Shown here: in pieces, positions 22,264 to 33,019 of the stretch
Numbering within the stretch: position 1 is the first letter of the stretch
Layout of the letters: every line of letters begins with the position of its first letter
From: Adiantum capillus-veneris
Taxonomy: Eukaryota > Streptophyta > Polypodiopsida > Polypodiales > Pteridaceae
Length of the DNA: 64,000 nucleotides
Direction: 5' to 3'
Assembly (NCBI GenBank): GCA_014529385.2
Contig: CM043945.1
Span: 4,186,312-4,250,311 of the forward strand
Notes under the pieces: model-generated
Seen by the model: only the letters and a program-made list of their open reading frames with translations
Database searches by the model: none
What the model was told of the DNA's origin: nothing
Translations under genes and position numbers: made by a program

Positions 22264-24152
22264 AACTCTCCAAGAAAAAGAAAGAGTTGTCCTCAGCTCA
22301 AAAAAATAAAGGAAGGTAGTAAATCTTCAACCCCAAGTTACACCTTTAACTTCTAGATAACGCTAATTTGATCTTCTCTAACTGCTTCATCTATATAAGG
22401 CACAATCTATCATCATCTCTTATGGTATTCTTACCTTCCTCTTTCTCTTTTCATCCCATCTCCTTGTCAAGAAATTCTTAGGATTGTCTCTTTTAACCCT
22501 TTCCACTGTCTCTTTGTTCTTTACCTTACTTTATGTAATCAGTTGCAAGAGATGATTTTATAAGTGTCTATTCCTCAAACAAGTGAATCAGTTAAGAGAG
22601 ATTTTGTGAAGCGGTATGAGTGCCTGCTTTTACTTTACTTGGGAACTTCAGTAACTCAAACCAAATGGTGGACGTTCTAAGACATATCAAGGGTGACACT
22701 TTGGTATCGGGATTGGCTATGGTAATTGAAGCAATCGGTTTGAGTCCTCGAGTGATGAGGCTCAATGTATCATGGGTTCTCTAAGTGATCCTATTTTCTT
22801 GCATAGTTTCTTCCTCATCAAAAGATATATGTTTTCCCTCACTTTGGTTTACGTCTTAGAGGGCCCTTTAACTTCTCACCTCATACTCAAGGGAGGAGTG
22901 CAACAATTTCACAACAAATTCTTCCAATGGATGAAAGGCCTAATATGTGTCCCGCTTGTGATAGTTGCTTTGCCCAAAATCTTCTACGAATGTTGTAGCA
23001 AGCGACATTTGATTTGGTATAGGGATAACTTGAGGTGCTGGTGGTGTTTGTGCATCCGGAAGCACCAAATCTAAAGTGTTAACTACAGGCGAGTCTCGAG
23101 CAGCTCTATCTCTTGGGAGTTTATGTGGAATATTTTATCGTTGTGGCAAACAAAACTATTTTCTCTTAGCAATTTATTAAAAAATACTCAAGGGTAGATC
23201 TATAAAAACTCAGACATTTCAAAGTTGGATTCTCTTTATCTCATCCAAAATTTACATTTGGGAAATAATTAACGATCAAGGGAAGCTCTTCTTTAACTTT
23301 TCTTCTAAGTTCTCCCATTTCATGCTTTTCAAAGGATTGTCCTTAAATCTCTAGGGTTCATAGTAATGCACAATATAAGGTTATAGACTTGGATTAAAAA
23401 AATGATTTGCAAGTCCAAATTACAATGCCAATTTGTTTTCAACAAGGGTCCAACAAGAATACCTCGGACCTACTCCTAGTCTTTGTATCACCATTTCTAG
23501 ATAGAGATTATCCAATTCAAAGTAAATGGCCCCAAGGCATTATTCTAGTTATAATGTACTGGGTCTCTCATATTTGCAAATTTTCTAATTCTTTTCTTTG
23601 GTAAGAAAGATGAGGTAGACAAAGTTCTTTATAATTTCCTCTTTCTTTTCTTCTTTCTTTTCCAAGAAAATGGCATCGAGTTGCAATGTCTTAATGGAAA
23701 AATCAGATTTGAACGTATATTGAATAGTCTTCTTTGTTTCCTCAGAATCTTAATTTGAAATATGGTATTATTAATTTTAATTCAGTTTCAAAAATTTGTT
23801 ACAAAATCTCATTGGGTGGACTACTTTCAAGGGAGCTTTTCTCACATTTTCTTGCACTAAAACTTGTTCAACATTTGAGTCTAAAAAAGAAGCAGTCCCT
23901 TTTGTACGAAAGAGGAGGCCCACAAAATATTATAGCATGGTCTCCTTTACTTCTTTAAAATTGCTACTCCCATCTACTATTGGACAATTCCAAGAACCTC
24001 TTCTCTTCAAGAGTTCCCTTCCACTTTCTATTTTCATTTACCATTGCACAATTCTGAGGACTTTCCATGCTATTATTATTTTTTTGTGAATATCTCACTC
24101 TCTTCCTGCAACATTTCTACTAAAACCTCTATCTGGCCAAGGATAGAAACTA
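22264..24152 (-). other. Non-coding interior of the LARD-like element
   Basis: This sequence lies between the 3' repeat and the primer-binding site. Short plus-strand open frames, including one at 22772-23074, show no retroviral motif and are in the wrong orientation. No gag, protease, RT or integrase signature is seen. Confidence 0.55.
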
Positions 24153-24165
24153 CTCTCTGATACCA
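24153..24165 (-). promoter_or_regulatory. Primer-binding site (tRNA-iMet)
   Basis: The minus strand reads TGGTATCAGAGAG two bases after the end of the 5' LTR. The plant iMet PBS is TGGTATCAGAGC, so only the last bases differ. Confidence 0.8.
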
Positions 24166-24167
24166 CT

Positions 24168-26829
24168 TGTGAGGGCCATGCGAGGGACCGTCAGCTCACC
24201 ATCTCCAAATGGATACACCAAGATTTGTGACATCCCTCCCGCTTGAGACCGACACCAAGATAGGACTCCTCCGGCTCTTTGATGCCAACTCAAGGGGATG
24301 ATAACATTCACTTTTTCTCTTACAAAACCCTTAATCCCAAAATATATTTCCTTATCGCTTTGAAATTTCCTCAAAGTCATTAGAGTAAATGTGAACTCAA
24401 CCTTCCAGGTCAACTGGTGGGTGTTCTCTAGTTCACCCTTGCTTCAAGGTCACTAACATTTTTTTCTCGGTTATGGCCAAGCACAGTCATCAAAGAGTTC
24501 CCCTAAGATGAGTGTATTTATTAACTACACAAATTACTCGCTCCCAAGTTTGATTCTTTCTTTGTAAACCACAATCCCTTATCCCACTTTCAACTTAACT
24601 TAATGAGCAACATAAAATTAGGTTCAACTTTTTGACCAACAAATTAACCCTCTAGAATCCACCCACCCACCGAACGGTTTGGTAAATTCACCTTCCCAAG
24701 GTAGTACTATGATACTAGAAAATAGTATTCCAATCATGTCAAACCAAGACTACATTTCAAGCATACCCTTGCAAGTGTGCATTTATCAGGTCATTCCGAC
24801 CTTTTTTCTTTCTAGAATATTTTACCTCCTTTTCCTTTAGTATAAGTAAATTTATCTAGTTATCTTTCAAACAAACATATATACTCCTTCAAGCATATCC
24901 CTATCCTTGTCCCAAGACTTTGATATATAGTCTCCTCCACCACGTGTGGAGGCGACGTCATGACAAAATTTTCAATTCTTATTTATTTATCTTGTGTGGA
25001 AAAGGTTTATAAAAACGTACATTACTCTAGATTATTTTCAAATCAAGTAATCCAAGAAGCAAAGCAAAGGTCTAGCTAATGCGGATAATTGCAGAATAGC
25101 CCATTTAGGTTCTTAGCCTTTCCAAGGTTCCTTTTTATACCAAACAATTAGAAGAGTCCTTAATTAGATCACATCCTCCTTGTTTATCATGGATCCATTT
25201 TCCTTCCTCATTTTCCTGCTCACATCATCAGACCTACCCGGACTAGAACCCTTCATGGATCCATTTTCCTTCCTCCTTTTCCTTTTCAATGTAAGTTTTA
25301 AGTTAACCCTGTCATAAACGAATCCCATATGTTTTCTTTGTATCGCTTGCCATCCATGGGGCATCTCCATGGAAGTGATGGGAATATGTTCAAGCAACAT
25401 GGGCATCACTTCCATGAAGCTATCCCTTTACTCCCCCCTTCAAATTTGCAAAAAAAAAACCTGAATGTAGACAAACTTAAAATGAACAGTGCATATTCTT
25501 TCTACAATGATTTTTTCTTTGGTGTGATCTATGCGGGTAAACACAAAACTTTTGAATGCTCTAACTTGCAGTAATGAGACAAATAATCAAGAAAAATCCT
25601 TTGAGTGCTTATGCAAGAGTGAAACCCTTTCATGCATGGTAGTGTAAGTGTAAAAAAATTGTGAAGCTCCTAAGAGTGGACATGCTAGTGTAGTGAAAAA
25701 TGCTCATGTGATGGTGTATGAATGATTAAGAAATTCTTCTTTAAGAAGGGATTTATTCAGAACTTGCTATCGTGGAGATGATTAGTTATGTAGCTCTAAG
25801 AGAGGTTTAAGGGTTTGGGGTTTCCAATTGGCAAGAGTGGGATAACCTTACTTGAAATGAGAATCCTCTTACAAAAAGAAACTCCCTTGTTTATGATAGA
25901 ATTGTCCTCCAGGACTCAACTTCTTCTTGAGAGAATTAGATATTGGTTTAATTCTGTCACTAAAAAGCTTATACACATATTTTATAGAGAGAAAAAATGA
26001 TTCTTTCTTTATGTAAATTGATTGCATGAAGAAAAGGTGATGAGCCTTTTTATGAGAGCATTTCTTTTAGAGAAATTATATTGCCTCTTTTGGGAAACTA
26101 AAGTTAGCTCCAAAAAGAAATTCCAATATTTAATTTACTTTGATTTATGGTAGTTTATCTCTATTAAGTCATTTAAATAAGAGTAACTTTAAAGAACAAG
26201 AGTAAGAGAGTAACTTAAAAGTGGATCAACAAAATGTTTGAGGGGAATTAGGGGTAATTATACATATTATTCACCATTCATCATGTATACTATTTAGTTA
26301 AGTATGATCTCCATGCACCTATGGATAACAAGAGTGCTTTCTAATCTCTCTAGGCCATATTAGTATGGTACTCTAAAGAGCTTGAAATATCAAAACTTGA
26401 AGTAACATCGTAGTTAGTGGTTAGCAATGTAATTAGTTAACAAAGAGAAAATTAGTAATTTTCCTTCTAAGAAAGAGAAAAGTTTTCTTATGTAAAGGTG
26501 AGAGCTTAAGCATGAATTAACATAGATTGAAGAGTAACCAAATGTTTAGGGTGTGCAATGGCATAAAGATGACAAGAAAACATTACCTTGGTATGTGTAT
26601 GGTAAGAGTATTCTCCTTGCTTTGGGTGATTGAAGAAGCTTGTTGATGTAGTCAACTCTCCCTGTCTTCAAGACCATAAATTGTGCTACTTGAAAGGAGA
26701 TAATGGAAAGAGACAAGAGAGATCAAGCTATGGAAATCTTAGGGGTTATGAGAGAGTGTAATGGAAAGTAGAAGATCAAGTTATAGGAAGAATGGTCATG
26801 GTTTTTGGCAATGGCTTCTCTTGGAGAGG

Positions 26830-26927
<98 letters not shown>

Positions 26928-27124
26928 TGCAAGAGGTTTGGATATGGCTTCTCAAAGCTTCTCTACAATTTGCTCTCTAGTTGCATCCTAAAAATGGAGG
27001 AGAGAAGTGAAAAATGAGAAGAGAAACCCTCTTTCAAGAATATTTTGTTTTTCTTTTTCATCTTTTAATTCGGTGGCTTAGATGTGTTGGCCTTGCCTAA
27101 GGGCTAGGAGAAGGCCCTTACACA
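24168..27124 (-). repeat. 5' LTR of the LARD-like element
   Basis: The repeat runs 2957 bp, with termini TGTGAGGGCC (24168) and GGCCCTTACACA (27124). A segment of about 74 bp (24196-24270, CACCATCTCCAAATGG through GAGACCGACACCAAGA) is also present in both arms of the inverted duplication near 14.6 kb. It contains a (GT)n array at 26831-26926 that is far longer than in the partner LTR. Confidence 0.75.
26831..26926. repeat. (GT)n microsatellite inside an LTR
   Basis: About 48 uninterrupted GT units follow GGAGAGGAG. The homologous place in the other LTR (21713-21755) has only GTGTGTAGGAGATGTGTGTG-like short runs, so this array expanded after the two LTRs separated. Confidence 0.97.
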
Positions 27125-27189
27125 AAATTCAAAACTTTTACTTGGACACTTAGATTTACATCCTCTAATTTATAACATTCTTCTCCACG

Positions 27190-27870
27190 AGAAGTGTTTG
27201 TCTCGATGGTGGTAATGCATGACTGCGGTTTACATAAGCATCTCATTTATTCATATCTTCTTTATGGAAAATCACATTGCTTAAACTATATGCCCAAGTA
27301 ATGATTAAAAAAAAACCAAGTTTTTTATCTTGAAAGTGGCATTCCATTCACCTTTGAATTCAACAATTTGCATCTCATTTGGACTAGTAATCAACAAATC
27401 ATCTACATATAAAATGAGGACGATGACATATGCATCACCCTCACATTTGACATACAAAGTTCTTTTTATTGGACTGTTACAAAAGCCTTGTTTGATCAGA
27501 TGAGTTTCAACTTTCTCCTACCAAGAACAAGGAGACTGCTTCAACCCATACAAAACTTTCTTGCATTTGCACACTTTTGTCTCTTATCCTTTCTTCACAA
27601 GACCATGAGGCTCTGTTACATATACTTCCTTAAATACATCACCATTTAGAAAGCAATAATGATGTTTGATTGATGTATTCCATCCAATGCATATAGAAAA
27701 TTCACACTAGTCATACAACAAGCAAGATCAAAAGTCTCTTCATAGTCAATGCCTTTCTCCAGTGCATAACCTTTTGCAAAAAAACTAGCCCCATAGCGAT
27801 CCATCTCACAATCTGCCTTACGTTTCAACTAGTAGACCCCCTTCGTAATTGTGGCCTTTTTGTCGGGAAG
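27190..27870 (-). pseudogene. Copia reverse transcriptase fragment
   Basis: The start of the RT reads KRKADCEMDRYGASFFAKGY, then EKGIDYEETFDLACCM, a variant of the canonical K-A-R-L-V-A-K-G-Y and Y-x-E-T-F-x-P block. Downstream the frame holds a VLYGLKQSP-like motif near 27560 and the catalytic YVDD (ILYVDDLLITS) near 27420. An HYLGI motif follows near 27300 and precedes decay toward the break at 27125. Stops interrupt several places. It is the palm and fingers of a copia RT without the RNase H domain. Confidence 0.8.
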
Positions 27871-28415
27871 CAAATTACATAAAGTCCATGTTTCTTTCTC
27901 TATAAGTGCGTCATATTCTCATGGCATTGTAGCCATCCAATTTTTTGCATAACAATCTGATGCACGGCAAGAACTTGAACGAGACTAGACATAGGTGCAT
28001 CCACTTAATTGTCATGCACAGTATACATTAGTCATTTTGGAATAACTCTAGCCTCTTCGTTCTTGGTCCTATCTTCTACATCATGTATATCTGTATTAGT
28101 AATAGGCTAATCTATAGCAATTTCTGAAACCCCTATAGTTGTACACTTGGTTCATTGGAGCTTCAAGTTTCCACCATTGAAAAGAGGCAACGTAGTGTCA
28201 TAAACGTCTTGTGATCTTACATTATTATCTCTGATACATGAGAACAAAGTCTGAACAAAATTCTCCACAAATACAACATCTCATAAAACGAAGATATGTT
28301 TTGTTTGTGCAACGGTATAGCCTAAACCTTTTCTTTTAGGATTGTAACCAGAAAAAAGGATTTGGTTGCCTTATTATCCAGTTTTTGTGCTACATTTGTA
28401 GCATCAAAGCATAAG

Positions 28416-29562
28416 CTAAACAACCAAAAATATGCATGTGATCAATAGATGTCTTCTTATCATGTCATGCTTCATAAGGAATAAAGTACAAGGATTTAGA
28501 AGGAAACTTGTTATGTACATAAGTAGCATACATAATAGCCTCAAGCCAAAATGAATGTGGTAAAGCTTGACTCTTGACCATACACCGTGCCATCTCCGTA
28601 AGTGACCTTCTTTTTCTTTTAGCAACACCATTTTTCTACGGTGTATACACCAATGTACATAGGCATTTATCCCACAACTGGTGAGAAATGCATTAAATTC
28701 ATGAGACATATACTCCCCTTGATCGAAACGGAGGGTGCCCATAATACAGTTAGAGATATTTTCATCCATAACCAAAAATTTCTTGACACACATGAACACT
28801 TCAAGCTTATATTTAAGTGGATACACCCATGTATGCCTTGAGTAATCATCGATGAAAGTCACAAAGTGCAGGTACTTACCCAAGGATGGAGTTTTCGGAG
28901 GCCCACAAACATCACTATATGCAAATTGTAACATGCATGTAGCCCTTAATAAACCATCCTTTGGAAACTTTGAATACTTCATCTTATCCAAAATATAGCC
29001 TTCAAAAACATGTTTATAAGGTGCTTCAAGAGGCATCAAGGAAGCAACCATGTCAAATTTCTACAAACACAACAAACTAGAAAAATTTAGATGCCCAAAA
29101 TATATATGTCAAAGTTATGAATTAGGTTATGAATCCACAACTATATTTGCAAAATTTTGGCCACACTTGTTATACAATGTGAGCTTATACATCCCATCAC
29201 AAAAAATACAAGATGCAACAATTTTATCACCAAAATTGAGATCAATTGTACATCTATCATGCACAAATCTGACAACAAGACCAAGTCTTGCAACTATAGA
29301 TATAAACAAAAGGTTCTGTTTGATCCTTGGTACATAAAGTGCATCAAAAGTTTGACAAACTACCATTCATAGTAGTTCTAGCTTCCTTGACTGGATTAGA
29401 GGCATTGTTGGTAGAGATGACTATATTTGCATGAGAGACAGCCTCGAGAGAGGCAAATAGATTACGATGCAAGCAATGTGCTTTTTGTAGCACCATTATC
29501 AAAGTACCAAACATGTGACTCTGTGCTAATTGGCATACATGTATCATGGACACAAGGATCAT
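28416..29562 (-). pseudogene. Copia protease, pre-integrase and integrase region
   Basis: The protease active site appears as WYFDNGATK near 29500, with Asn where D-S-G-A has Ser. FDALYVPRIKQNLLFIS (29350-29290) is the typical pre-integrase segment, and LDKMKYSKFP begins the zinc-binding and integrase part (29051). The catalytic core includes YSDVCGPPKTPSLG, FVTFIDDYSRHTWVYPL and LRFDQGEYMSHEF, matching copia integrase with its first Asp pair. The last third of the 29051-28416 frame is shifted. It lies between gag and RT. Confidence 0.8.
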
Positions 29563-29932
29563 AAGTACACTCTCTTTAAATTCCCACGTTGCATCTACAT
29601 CAACATCATAATATCCATATACAAAAAAATTTACAATAGCTACACTAATAGTAGGTGTAGTCTTTTTCTACTTGACTTATTTTGCCTTCAAATTATCACA
29701 TTGCTTTATCAAATGATCATTAGCCTTGCGATAATGGGGAATGCATCTTCTTCTTGCCTTTTTTGCCTAGATTTTTAGATGAGTTTTTGCCAATAGAGGC
29801 ACTAGACATAGGTGATCTGCCACTCATAGAAGAAACATAGGAAGTGCTTGCATTGGTATTACCACCTCCTCTTTGAGTAGCAACCAAAGCCTATTCAACT
29901 ACATGTTGTTTAATCGTGTTATTTCTTGAAAG

Positions 29933-30624
29933 TTAATCTTGTAATAACAATGTGCATAATGTATCAAACTTGATAGCTTGAGGGTTTCCTAGGGTCATAA
30001 GTCTATGAGTACTAGCAAAAGTCTGGTAAGAGTCTAGCAACACATTGAGAATAGTATACACAAGTGAGCTATTATAAATAACTTCAAACTCCAGCTCTTT
30101 ACACAACAATGTAGTTCTAGCCTCATTGGCAACTTGCATAAAGACCAACTAGAGTATCCCAAGCCTATTTGTTGATTTTGCTAAGCAAATGTGAGGAGTA
30201 ATAGTTCCCTTCATAGATAATGAAACCAATGCATGAGCCTTCACATCTCTAACATCCCAACAAGATTGCTCAATTGTGGGAAAAACAGCTCTAGTAGCAA
30301 CGGACCTGCTAGAACTTGTAGCATCCTCAATAGAGCCTATATCTATAGAAGGTGTATGTAAATCAATGCCATGCACAAAATTTCAAAAGCTCTTTGAGAC
30401 AAGAACATGCATCATCATGTAAGAACACATTGGGTATTTATCCCCATCCAATTAGTCGTCAATACCAAATATCTTGAAAACATCTGTGTTGCTGTCAACA
30501 ATAATGACTGATTGCACCCGATGTGAAAAATGCTCCAAAAGAGGAAAAATGACATAGGACTAACAAGTTCTATATAGCACAAAATTGCATGCATAGTATT
30601 GTTTGTAGTGGAAACAGAAGCCAA
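29933..30624 (-). pseudogene. Copia gag remnant
   Basis: The first frame starts MASVSTTNNTMHA at 30624, just inside the PBS. The next blocks read DVRDVKAHALVSLSMKGTI (30250-30190) and VANEARTTLLCKELEF, in the style of the UBN2 gag domain with W-D-x-R and A-x-x-x-I. The CCHC knuckle is not visible. At least two frame changes and a stop at 30149 separate the pieces. Confidence 0.65.
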
Positions 30625-30768
30625 ACTGAGCTCAAATCAAAATTATGAGCACACTAAGCTCTATGATTTTTCTCAAAGGATTTCTCAAGCTGCTGTCATT
30701 CACCAAAGCTCACCTAAATTGGAGAAAGTGAGTTGCGGATACTGGTGACTATGCCTGAGAGGATGCAA

Positions 30769-30783
30769 CCTGCTCTAATACCA
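30769..30783 (-). promoter_or_regulatory. Copia primer-binding site (tRNA-iMet)
   Basis: The minus strand reads TGGTATTAGAGCAGG two bases after the LTR. It is the iMet PBS with one C-to-T change. Confidence 0.85.
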
Positions 30784-30785
30784 AT

Positions 30786-31140
30786 TGTTGGAATCAAGGA
30801 TGTAGGGATGCACACACAACTTGGAGAAGATGAATAAGAGTAAGGCACACAACAAAGTTTCATTCTTAGTGCGTAAATAGAAAGATAAGTTATCCCTAGA
30901 GTGATTGGCATGTATACAATGCACGAGGGGAAAACCCTCCCAGTGAGGGAAAAAGTTGTTTGTCAGCCCTCACTAGGGCCCAATTCTCATCACCAAGGTT
31001 TTTTTTTGTACATGCATCAACTCCTACAATATCACCTATTACATTGATACGGATGGGCAGATTGTACCCATCGGAGGTAAAAATCTCTTGTGCGAATGCA
31101 TAGGATACCTACTAGAGATTTATTTTTCCTTGATTCCATA
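30786..31140 (-). repeat. Copia 5' LTR
   Basis: The repeat is about 355 bp, starting TGTTGGAATCAAGG (30786) and ending CCTTGATTCCATA. The ends are perfect inverted repeats over TGGAATCAAGG. Its partner LTR is absent. Confidence 0.8.
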
Positions 31141-31358
31141 GTATTTGGGTGTATGTATTGATGTGTTTTTTTTTTGTGTTTAAAAAATTATTGGCTTGTT
31201 CTAATCTATCTCGTTGTAATGTAAAGATCACCAAGAGTTCAGTAAGAAGTTTGTGATTGCCCAATTGGAACAAGAGTTTCAAGTAGGATGCACCAAGAAA
31301 GAAGTTCTAAAGAAAATGACCAAAATTTTATGACACAAAAAAACCCAGGTTTACTTAC

Positions 31359-31359
<1 letters not shown>

Positions 31360-31438
<79 letters not shown>
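31360..31438. repeat. (GA)n microsatellite
   Basis: About 39 uninterrupted GA units lie in non-coding sequence next to the copia LTR. Confidence 0.97.
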
Positions 31439-31441
<3 letters not shown>

Positions 31442-33004
31442 TGAGAGAGGAAGTTAAAATGTTCTATCAAACACCTTAAAAAAACTAGAATGGTCTATGA
31501 GACTAAAAGTTACATCTAATAGAATCTGATACTCTGTCTAGAAAGGTATGAAAGTAAAAACATGGACACCCAAGCAAGAATTAGCTGAACAGAAAATGGA
31601 CCATAGAACTACATGACACTTATAATGATAGACTATATTGGAACATCATAAAAACTATAGATAGTTGGTCCTTAAAGAGATTGAAATGTCATAGAAACAT
31701 AATTCAAACAAGCTACTTGGTACATGAAGAGCTTTAGAGTATCTATTCCAAAAGACAAAATTGAATCTATGGGGAGTCAAACCACGAGTAATCATACAAG
31801 GCTATCACCACAAGAATCCTCGCCCAAACCACCTAGTGATAGCAACATTCTGATAGATTAATGAAAAATTTATATTATGGGGGTTTGTTCCTATCAATGG
31901 ACCTAATTGCTTTGTTCTTATGAATGGATTAGAGTGCTCATTCTCTTCTTTGCAATACTTTATCCTTTAGGGTTTAATCAAATTTGGAAAGAGATCATAT
32001 GTTTGTTTTCCTAAAGAGTTTCATTGCTTCTTGAAACTCTTTAGTTGTCAAGATGGAGAGTGTGTGGCAAACCAATCAATGGTTGAAGAGCTCTCAAAGT
32101 CTCACACTCAAACTTTAAAGTAGGATCTTCCATTTGATTCATTCTTTCATTGTTGCTCTTTCCTTTGATCAAGTAGTCATAATGCAATACTGATGTGAGG
32201 GATGCGAGAATGTGATCATGCTCATAATGTAATGATGATGTGAGGGATGTGATTGTGTATAAGTCTTGTCATTCTTGGCAAGATTTCCTCTTCCAAGATC
32301 TAAGATTCATTGGTGGTGTCAAACCTCAAGGATTGATGGAAACAACTTGCCTCAAGGGATGACCTCTACACCTAGAGGACACTAATTTAAAGTTTCTAAC
32401 CCAACTGCTACCTGTAAACACTTGGTGCAAAAATTGCATATATGAAGACAAGCCACAAAAATTATATGTCCCCAATTCTCAACGTGTTTAAGCCTAATGT
32501 GTAGTTCTACTCGCCCCGTGAACACATTAACATTTACCAATCACAAAATGAATGCATGGCTAGAGAGAAAACTCAACTCAAAGTTTGTGAGGAAGCTCTT
32601 TGCAAGGAGACCAAAATTGTGCAATCTTGGCATTGGCACGTAGCTCTTGCCGTTGCTAACGTGATGGTGTAATCACCTCCACAACATAGCTTTTGTAGCA
32701 CGTGTAAAGAGTAGAAGAAGATCACTCACTCTCACACACAAAACTCACGATGTGCTTAGTTGAGCTCAAAAGATGATTAATTTAAAATTTCTTCTTAGAA
32801 TTATGAAAATTGACTTTTATACCTCAGCCTTGGAGGTCCTAAGTTATCAGAACTACCTCCTACTTTCTACTATGTGTTAGGCTAATCCACATATTTAGTA
32901 TATTACAATCTAAAAACTCAATTGAGTCCCAAAAAATAATTACATTGAGCTTGACATAATAAATAATACAAAATTGTGCTTTTCTCGTGTTCAATGGTTA
33001 ATAC
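31439..33004. other. Non-coding sequence, probably LTR of the neighbouring gag-like element
   Basis: No coding region is supported. The 33003-32900 part directly follows, on the minus strand, the polypurine tract at 33016-33005, so it may be the 3' LTR of the gag-like element. A second LTR copy was not found. A short duplication built on ATAATG and GATGTGAGGGATG lies near 32175-32250. Confidence 0.4.
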
Positions 33005-33016
33005 TCCCCCCTTTGC
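33005..33016 (-). promoter_or_regulatory. Polypurine tract candidate
   Basis: The minus strand reads AAAGGGGGGAG right after the last coding-like codons of the upstream pseudogene. Retroelements prime plus-strand DNA synthesis at such a tract, immediately upstream of the 3' LTR. Confidence 0.5.
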
Positions 33017-33019
33017 ATC

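Larger units (their letters stand above)
18768..27124 (-). mobile_element. LARD-like LTR retroelement with giant LTRs and no coding capacity
   Basis: Two direct repeats about 3 kb long, 18768-22263 and 24168-27124, flank a 1.9-kb interior with no gag or pol. Next to the right repeat, on the minus strand, is TGGTATCAGAGAG (24165-24153), the primer-binding site for initiator-Met tRNA, two bases from the repeat end. The right repeat starts TGTGAGGGCC and ends GGCCCTTACACA, a proper inverted LTR terminus. These signs fix the orientation as minus. The left repeat lacks the first 95 bp or so, replaced by unrelated sequence at 18768. Large LTRs with a non-coding interior fit the LARD class, which depends on proteins from an autonomous relative. 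Confidence 0.7.
27125..31140 (-). mobile_element. Ty1/copia retrotransposon, 5' LTR to RT, 3' part lost
   Basis: Minus-strand order is LTR, iMet PBS, gag, protease/pre-integrase, integrase and RT, which is the copia order. It stops within RT at the terminus of the LARD-like element (27124/27125). No RNase H or 3' LTR follows. Many stops and frameshifts show an old copy. Confidence 0.85.

Noticed and set aside
22772-23074. 100-codon plus-strand frame inside the LARD-like interior
   Set aside because: It has no motif, lies in the opposite orientation to the element, and its length is within chance for this region.
27120-27130. Copia element split by a clean LARD insertion, with the rest of copia beyond 18768
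   Set aside because: The sequence below 18768 shows no copia RNase H or LTR, and the left LTR is truncated, so the simple nested model cannot be shown.
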